NCBI GenBank assembly: GCA_014523665.1
Contig: JAATVR010000208.1
Location: 1 to 10,604 of the forward strand
From: Nitrososphaerales archaeon TH526
GTDB taxonomy: Archaea > Thermoproteota > Nitrososphaeria > Nitrososphaerales > Nitrososphaeraceae
Direction of reading: 5' to 3'
Length of the DNA stretch: 10,604 bases
Shown: piece after piece, positions 6,608 to 10,604 of the stretch
How positions within the stretch are numbered: the stretch's first letter is position 1
Layout: each line of letters begins with the position of its first letter
The notes under the pieces: model-generated
What the model was told of the DNA's origin: nothing
The model's database searches: none
The model's input: the letters and a program-made list of their open reading frames with translations, nothing else
Made by a program: the position numbers and the translations under genes

Positions 6608-6650
6608 AATGTCCCAAAACATACCCCTTTATTTCCACTGGAGAGTTAAT
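6608..6650 (-). repeat. 43-bp direct repeat, copy 2, containing a strong ORB
   Basis: Perfect second copy; the ORB core is at 6620-6643 on the minus strand. Only the 18-bp spacer between copies and the outer flanks differ, which marks the repeat borders sharply. The GTTAAT word is included at its right end. Confidence 0.85.
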
Positions 6651-6668
6651 CTGAACTACATCTTGTGA

Positions 6669-6683
6669 TTTGTTATTAACAAA
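6669..6683. repeat. Perfect inverted repeat TTTGTTA-T-TAACAAA in the origin region
   Basis: A 7-bp arm on each side of one central base. It contains the recurrent TTAAC/GTTAA word on both strands and could be a dyad protein-binding site. Confidence 0.6.
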
Positions 6684-6797
6684 CAATGAGAAAACGATTT
6701 AATCCCAGCTTCTCATCATTTTTTCTTAACAGTTTGCAATCAATAAAGCATGTTAAAGAATGTTAATGATGATTCAAGATAATGTTAACATCAACTG

Positions 6798-6815
6798 AAA
6801 TAATAAATTAAAAAT
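6798..6815 (-). terminator. T-rich terminator of the membrane-anchored winged-helix gene
   Basis: On the minus strand the sequence after the stop runs ATTTTTAATTTATTATTT, a typical archaeal T-rich stop, about 13-30 nt past the stop codon. It would keep transcription from running into the origin. Confidence 0.5.
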
Positions 6816-6828
6816 ATGCAGAACGTGT

Positions 6829-7458
6829 CTATACTGATTCCAAATCCTGCTCAGTCCTAGTTGTGGCGTTCAAATCACTATGCAAATCACGCAAATGCCG
6901 TAATCCTGTTTCAGTAATGCTATATTTAAATGGCTTAGAACTTGTATCTCTCATCACAAAACCTGAGTGATATAATCCATTCATTATGCGGGATGTATGT
7001 TCACGTGTCTTTCTGACCCTCTCTTGAATTTGCCTTGTCGTCATTGGCTTCTCCCTTAATAATAACAATATTTGCTCTAAAGTATCTAAGTAAGTACGCG
7101 TTTGTGATGGCACAGGTTTCTCTCTTGATCCTTCAATAATCACACCATCTTGTGACATCATATCAATATCACGTTCCGAATCTCCCTTTGTACTATCGAT
7201 ATCACGTGATACTAATCGAGTCCTTTCTGATAATTCTAACATGTCAACCTTAGCTTTAAGCTCAGCAATCGCTTCATCATATAAGTGCAGTTTATTGGCG
7301 TATTGTCTTATTTTGTTATCAATAATCGCATTTTTTAGGGAATTGTTATTATACTTAAAGAATTTTACAGCCTTGTAAGATAGTATTATTGCAACTCCGC
7401 AAAAAAAAGAAACTACTACTAACAGCAGGGTGTGCATATCATAGCCGTCAAACATCAC
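6829..7458 (-). CDS. Membrane-anchored coiled-coil winged-helix protein
   Basis: A 209-residue protein with one N-terminal membrane segment (LLLVVVSFFCGVAIILSYKA, 11-30) followed by basic residues (K31, K35), so the rest is probably cytoplasmic. Residues 41-76 form a predicted coiled coil (NKIRQYANKLHLYDEAIAEL and following). An acidic, hydrophilic linker covers 80-115. Residues 122-192 are a MarR/ArsR-like winged helix: LDTLEQILLLLREKPMTTRQ, then TREHTSRIMNGLYHSGFVMR, then a wing FKYSITETGLRHL. I do not know a named family with this exact arrangement. It could be a membrane-bound transcription factor, or a protein tethering the neighbouring origin to the membrane (inference from position). 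The GTG start lies about 26 nt after a TATA-like box, and an 18-bp palindrome covers that start. An ATG at 7455 is the alternative start. Confidence 0.8.
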   Translation of the reverse strand: MMFDGYDMHTLLLVVVSFFCGVAIILSYKAVKFFKYNNNSLKNAIIDNKIRQYANKLHLYDEAIAELKAKVDMLELSERTRLVSRDIDSTKGDSERDIDMMSQDGVIIEGSREKPVPSQTRTYLDTLEQILLLLREKPMTTRQIQERVRKTREHTSRIMNGLYHSGFVMRDTSSKPFKYSITETGLRHLRDLHSDLNATTRTEQDLESV

Positions 7459-7471
7459 ATCTAGATGTGAT
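7454..7471. promoter_or_regulatory. 18-bp perfect palindrome over the start of the membrane-anchored winged-helix gene
   Basis: ATCACATCTAGATGTGAT is a perfect dyad spanning about -13 to +5 relative to the predicted transcription start at 7458. A dimeric winged-helix protein bound here would block transcription. The gene's own product is an obvious candidate ligand, but this is inference. Confidence 0.6.
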
Positions 7472-7479
7472 ATATCATT

Positions 7480-7487
7480 GATATAAC
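7480..7487 (-). promoter_or_regulatory. TATA box of the membrane-anchored winged-helix gene
   Basis: Minus-strand core TTATAT centred about 26 nt before the GTG at 7458. It sits just downstream of the stop codon of the preceding small gene, so the two genes need not share a transcript. Confidence 0.5.
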
Positions 7488-7489
7488 TT

Positions 7490-7864
7490 TTATTTTTGAT
7501 GGATTAATTTTTGTATTATTTCATCTACAAGTGATATCACGTTACGACTATCAGTCTGAGATATCATATCACGTTTGATGCTTTCCATAAGATGTGATGT
7601 GTTATCTAATATTACTTCTATTGTATGAAATGTCCCTTCATCAATCATGTTTAGATATCTTAGGATAATCAGACTATAGAGAATTCCAATGACTTTTTGT
7701 TGAGATTGTTTGAGCTGTCTATAATATGCACCTTTACTTATCCTGTCAGGCGGGCTCCTGCCGGAGGATTTATTATAAAGTATATAAATCTGGCGTTCAG
7801 TAAATAAAGAATTTGTAATAATGTGTCTGATTATATCATTATATTGTATTTCATTAGAAGCCAA
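7490..7864 (-). CDS. Unknown small helical protein with possible HTH
   Basis: I do not recognise this family. From the TTG at 7864 it has 124 residues; a TTG at 7876 would give 128. It appears all-helical, with no membrane segment or signal peptide. The middle resembles a helix-turn-helix: LFTERQIYILYNKS, a short Gly/Pro loop, then ISKGAYYRQLKQSQQKVIGI, a layout like the sigma-region-4-type HTH in which a Ser/Lys-Gly turn precedes the recognition helix. The second half is hydrophobic-periodic with LVDEIIQKLIHQK at the end, possibly for dimerisation. The loop codes for SSGRSPPDR and is a small GC-rich island (about 7743-7770) in an AT-rich gene. The 7864 start is preferred because a TATA-like box lies about 26-29 nt upstream. 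Its place between the origin-proximal membrane protein and the PolD large-subunit operon suggests a DNA-related role, but that is only context. Confidence 0.68.
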   Translation of the reverse strand: MASNEIQYNDIIRHIITNSLFTERQIYILYNKSSGRSPPDRISKGAYYRQLKQSQQKVIGILYSLIILRYLNMIDEGTFHTIEVILDNTSHLMESIKRDMISQTDSRNVISLVDEIIQKLIHQK

Positions 7865-7886
7865 TGTACTATACAAATTGGTATAG

Positions 7887-7898
7887 CTAAATAATATT
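7887..7898 (-). promoter_or_regulatory. TATA box of the unknown helical protein gene
   Basis: Minus-strand AATATTATTTAG, centred 26-29 nt before the TTG at 7864. It is one half of a compact divergent promoter region shared with the GGGP synthase operon. Confidence 0.42.
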
Positions 7899-7935
7899 CT
7901 TTATGGATTTGACCCAAGTGACTTATCAAAGCAAT

Positions 7936-7943
7936 GATATATA
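7936..7943 (+). promoter_or_regulatory. TATA box of the GGGPS-DP2 operon
   Basis: GATATATA is centred 25-26 nt before the GTG at 7965 and directly abuts the other candidate GTG at 7944. A transcript from this box would not include 7944, which decides the start. Confidence 0.5.
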
Positions 7944-7964
7944 GTGCTTCGGAATGATTTGAAT

Positions 7965-8705
7965 GTGGAACGCAGGGTCGAGAATTACATATTAGACGAA
8001 TTAAAGAAGTATGGTTCGCTGTGCTTTCCACTCATTGATTCAGAAAACTCTATCAATGCTGCACTTATAGGAAATAAGGCTCAGAATCTAGGTGCATCTG
8101 CAATACTTATCGGTGGTTCGTCAGCGACAGATCAAATTGAACTAGCAGAAGTAGTCTTTACTATTAAGTCCAAAATCAATATACCTGTAATACTATTTCC
8201 GGGGAATGTAACTGGAGTTGTACCTAAAGCTGATGCAATTCTTTTCAGTTCCCTACTTAATTCAGAGAATCCTTACTTTATTACTGGGGCGCAGGCTTTG
8301 GGAGCTTTGTCAGTTAAAAAATATAACATCGAGGCATTACCGACTGGATATCTTGTAATCGGTGAACATACAACGGCATGGTTTGTTGGTCAAGCTAGGT
8401 CTATCCCTTTTGATAAGAGAGGAATAGCAGTAATGTATGCGTTGGCAGCGCAGTATTTAGGGATGAGATTTCTATACCTAGAAGCTGGATCAGGTGCGGC
8501 TCACAGTATTCCCCCAGATATGATAGCAGCAGTACGAAAACAATTTGCTGGTGTTTTAATCGTGGGTGGTGGCGTTAGTACTCCTGAGAAAGCTAAGGAA
8601 ATCGCTATGGCAGGTGCAGATATAATAGTAGTTGGAACAATGATAGAGAAAGATGATGATTGGGAGAATAAACTATCTTCTATTATACGCTCAATAAGGA
8701 GATGA
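7965..8705 (+). CDS. Geranylgeranylglyceryl phosphate synthase (GGGPS)
   Basis: This enzyme makes the first ether bond of archaeal membrane lipids, joining sn-glycerol-1-phosphate to geranylgeranyl diphosphate with Mg2+ at the membrane surface. The 246-residue TIM barrel shows the family motifs: PLIDSE (22-27), ILIGGSS (47-53), LFPGN (77-81), FSSLLNSENPYFITG (94-108), YLEAGSGA (171-178), IVGGGVS (199-205) and GADIIVVGT (217-225). The glycine-rich phosphate-binding loops near the C-terminus are intact. The GTG at 7965 is preferred over the in-frame GTG at 7944 because of the TATA box and because family members begin close to the first helix (VENYILDELKKYG). It is the first gene of an apparent operon with DP2, 13 bp downstream. 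Confidence 0.94.
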   Translation: MERRVENYILDELKKYGSLCFPLIDSENSINAALIGNKAQNLGASAILIGGSSATDQIELAEVVFTIKSKINIPVILFPGNVTGVVPKADAILFSSLLNSENPYFITGAQALGALSVKKYNIEALPTGYLVIGEHTTAWFVGQARSIPFDKRGIAVMYALAAQYLGMRFLYLEAGSGAAHSIPPDMIAAVRKQFAGVLIVGGGVSTPEKAKEIAMAGADIIVVGTMIEKDDDWENKLSSIIRSIRR

Positions 8706-8706
8706 T
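8696..8706 (+). promoter_or_regulatory. Shine-Dalgarno sequence of the DP2 gene
   Basis: AAGGAGATGAT is nearly complementary to the 3' end of archaeal 16S rRNA (one mismatch to GGAGGTGAT). It overlaps the GGGPS stop codon and lies 12 nt before the DP2 ATG. It is one of the clearest ribosome-binding sites in the window, as expected for an internal operon gene. Confidence 0.6.
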
Positions 8707-8718
8707 AATTACACAATA

Positions 8719-10604
8719 ATGACGATAACTAGCGATGGTATAACTCGTCTGAGGAATACCCATATGCCAGTTTATTACATGAATTATCAACAAGATATTC
8801 TGAGAAAAGTAGAGCAAATTTATGAATTAGCCTCAAAAGCAAGAAAAGTAGGTCTAGATGCTTCAAATGCGATTGAGTCTAAGATTGCATACGATCTGGC
8901 TGATAGGGTGGCAAAAATGCACGATATTGATATTGCAAGTAGGCTAAGGACCTTATTAGAACGGACCACTAAAGAAAAAGCGGCACTCAAGATTGCCGAA
9001 GAAATTGCTTTGGGAGAATATGATGCAGGTGATCTCAGAACTCGACTTGATAATGCCGTCCGAGTGAGCTTAGCTGTAGTCACAGAAGGTGTTACTGTGG
9101 CACCCTTACAGGGTATCTCCAATGTTCAACTTAAAAATAATTCTGATGGTAGTACCTACCTTTCAATCTCATTCGCTGGGCCAATACGGTCCGCTGGAGG
9201 AACCGAAGCGGCACTTACTATGTTGATAGCAGATCATGCTCGAAAGGTTGTTGGTATAAGTAAATATATCGCAAACTCATACGATGATGAAACTGGTCGA
9301 TTTGTAGAAGAACTTCGTACATATGAACGCGAAGTAGGTAATTTCCAATTCAAAGTTTTGGATGAAGACGTCATTAAATGCATCAAAAGTTTACCCGTGG
9401 AACTTGACGGTATTGATACCGACCAGGTAGAGGTTTCAGGTCACAGAAACATGAGGCACATCTCTACCGATAGGGTACGTGGGGGTGCATTAAGGGTAAT
9501 GAATGATGGTATTATTGGCAGAAGTAGAAAGTTACTAAAACTCGTCGAAGCTCTAGACCTTGATGGCTGGGAGTGGCTTAAAGATCTAAAAGGAGCAGTA
9601 CAAACTGGTGATGGTGACGATGCTGCTAATCACAGAATGTCAGAAGTTATTACCGGAAGACCTGTACTTTCTATGCCAAAGCGGTTGGGTGGATTTAGAT
9701 TAAGATATGGCAGGTGTTATAATACTGGCTTCGCAACAATTGGAATTCATCCCGCAGTTCCAGTTCTTTTAGATCACGCGATAGTTGTAGGAACGCAGAT
9801 AAAAATGGACGTACCAGGCAAAGCATCCACCATAGGCCTAGTAGATGATATAGATCCACCTATAGTGCGACTTAATGATGGGAGTGTTTTGCAAGTAAGA
9901 ACTGCTGAACATGCATCAGCTGTACGACAAAGAGTTGAAAAAATACTTTATCTTGGTGACATACTTATAAGCTATGGTGATTTTCTTGAAAATAATGCTG
10001 AGCTGCTTCCTGCGTCTTACGTAGAAGAGATATGGCTTCAAGAATTACACTCCCATCTGTCAAATTCAAGTATTTCAAACCTGCAAAGATCAGAAATTAA
10101 TCCCCAATTGATTAAACTAACGAGCGAATCATTCAAGGACATACCAAATGTAAAAGACGCATTTAGAATTAGCCTGATGTTAGGCATACCATTATATCCA
10201 AGGTATTCTTTTTTCTGGGAACATATTAGTATAGACGAGGTATTATTCCTAAAGGAAAACCTAATTTGTTCCTATATTCCGGACGATGACGATAATAAAG
10301 CATCATATTCTTATTTCTTAATTAAAAATAATTTTCAATTAAAAGATATTTTGGAGCGACTTGGAATATACCATTCATTAGTAGATGAAGAGCATATTAA
10401 GATAGATAATCCTGACCAGGTATACTCTTTGCAGAGACTCCTGTTTTCTGATTCCAGTATCCATACAGAAAGATATGGTTTACAGTTCTGTGCTAATGAT
10501 AATATCAAATCATTGAATACAATAGAATTTGTCTCATATATTTCTGGAATTCGATTGATGCCAAAATTTGCTTCTTCAATTGCAGTAAGGGTCGGCCGCC
10601 CTGA
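8719..10604 (+). CDS. polC: DNA polymerase D (Pol II) large subunit DP2, N-terminal part, cut by window edge
   Basis: DP2 is the catalytic subunit of PolD, the archaeal replicative polymerase, and pairs with the DP1 encoded at 3456-5036. The reading frame stays open for 628 codons to the window end. Family features are the N-terminal helices IYELASKARKVGLDASNAIE (about 34-53), the strongly conserved FAGPIRSAGGTEAALTMLIA near 150-175, RGGALRVMNDGI near 255, CYNTGFATIGIHPAVPVLLD near 333-352, and GTQIKMDVPGKA just after. FRISLMLGIPLYPRYSFFWE near 480-500 also fits. The catalytic Asp-containing motifs and zinc-binding modules lie beyond the window. No intein interrupts the visible part. The ATG at 8719 is chosen because a Shine-Dalgarno sequence precedes it; ATG 8764 is possible. 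Confidence 0.95.
   Translation, partial: MTITSDGITRLRNTHMPVYYMNYQQDILRKVEQIYELASKARKVGLDASNAIESKIAYDLADRVAKMHDIDIASRLRTLLERTTKEKAALKIAEEIALGEYDAGDLRTRLDNAVRVSLAVVTEGVTVAPLQGISNVQLKNNSDGSTYLSISFAGPIRSAGGTEAALTMLIADHARKVVGISKYIANSYDDETGRFVEELRTYEREVGNFQFKVLDEDVIKCIKSLPVELDGIDTDQVEVSGHRNMRHISTDRVRGGALRVMNDGIIGRSRKLLKLVEALDLDGWEWLKDLKGAVQTGDGDDAANHRMSEVITGRPVLSMPKRLGGFRLRYGRCYNTGFATIGIHPAVPVLLDHAIVVGTQIKMDVPGKASTIGLVDDIDPPIVRLNDGSVLQVRTAEHASAVRQRVEKILYLGDILISYGDFLENNAELLPASYVEEIWLQELHSHLSNSSISNLQRSEINPQLIKLTSESFKDIPNVKDAFRISLMLGIPLYPRYSFFWEHISIDEVLFLKENLICSYIPDDDDNKASYSYFLIKNNFQLKDILERLGIYHSLVDEEHIKIDNPDQVYSLQRLLFSDSSIHTERYGLQFCANDNIKSLNTIEFVSYISGIRLMPKFASSIAVRVGRP

Larger units (their letters stand above)
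6253..6828. other. oriC: Putative replication origin (oriC) between orc1 and the membrane-anchored winged-helix gene
   Basis: This 576-bp stretch has no credible gene. It holds four elements resembling archaeal origin recognition boxes, each with a GGAAA-type half and an AGGGGT G-string: minus strand near 6308-6324, plus strand 6469-6485, and two minus-strand copies at 6559-6582 and 6620-6643. Between the first inverted pair lies a very AT-rich stretch (31 G/C in 130 bases, 6331-6460, counted by hand) that could be the unwinding element. The words GTTAA/TTAAC recur 14 times. Position beside orc1/cdc6 is the usual place for archaeal origins. The assignment rests on pattern and context, not on mapping data. 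Confidence 0.82.

Noticed and set aside
6547..6650. CRISPR array or insertion-sequence ends
   Set aside because: There are only two copies, direct rather than inverted, with an 18-bp spacer, no cas or transposase gene, and a recognisable ORB core that explains them better.
6450..6668. Plus-strand open frame of 72 codons inside the origin region
   Set aside because: It runs through both 43-bp repeats in two different frames (KTYPFISTGEL and QNIPLYFHWRV come from the same DNA), has no recognisable protein pattern, and covers ORBs; chance frame.
8820..9122. 100-codon minus-strand frame opposite the DP2 start
   Set aside because: Shadow of DP2, whose conserved N-terminal motifs run through it on the plus strand.
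8719..10604. Intein within the visible part of DP2
   Set aside because: Archaeal polC genes sometimes carry inteins, but the DP2 pattern continues without a Cys/Ser-start block or homing-endonuclease-like insert; the part beyond the window cannot be judged.

Overview
The window comes from an archaeon, most likely of the ammonia-oxidising Thaumarchaeota (class Nitrososphaeria). It combines CdvA of the ESCRT-based division system, both subunits of the archaeal family-D DNA polymerase, an Orc1/Cdc6 initiator, and geranylgeranylglyceryl phosphate synthase, which commits carbon to archaeal ether lipids. Base composition is AT-rich. Most genes start with TATA-like boxes about 26 nt before a start codon that is often GTG or TTG, a leaderless pattern common in this phylum. 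A low-GC soil lineage such as Nitrosocosmicus would fit, but that is a guess.

Layout. 1-318 (-) is the N-terminal end of an AMP-forming acetyl-CoA synthetase. 490-756 (+) is a small winged-helix protein. 850-1665 (-) is cdvA and 1792-2538 (-) a PAC2-family proteasome-assembly-chaperone homologue. 2638-2763 (+) is a 41-residue zinc-ribbon protein. 2817-3359 (-) is a SpoIIM-family membrane protein. 3456-5036 (+) is the small exonuclease subunit DP1 of polymerase D, converging tail to tail on orc1/cdc6 at 5026-6252 (-). 6253-6828 is a gene-free region that looks like a replication origin: four origin-recognition-box (ORB) like elements, two of them inside a perfect 43-bp direct repeat, a 24% GC stretch between an inverted pair, and many GTTAA/TTAAC words. 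Next come 6829-7458 (-), a membrane-anchored coiled-coil winged-helix protein, and 7490-7864 (-), a small unknown protein. A two-gene operon, GGGP synthase (7965-8705, +) and the large polymerase subunit DP2 (8719 to the window end, +), completes the window.

How the parts fit. The region is a replication neighbourhood: initiator, origin, and both PolD subunits within about 7 kb. Division (CdvA), membrane lipid synthesis (GGGPS) and protein quality control (PAC2) genes flank it. The most interesting unexplained part is the membrane-anchored DNA-binding-type protein beside the origin. Its promoter carries an 18-bp perfect palindrome over the predicted transcription start, which makes it a candidate self-regulated origin-proximal membrane tether or regulator. 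Functions of well-known families rest on residues visible in the translation. The roles of the 209-residue and ~124-residue proteins are not known from the sequence.
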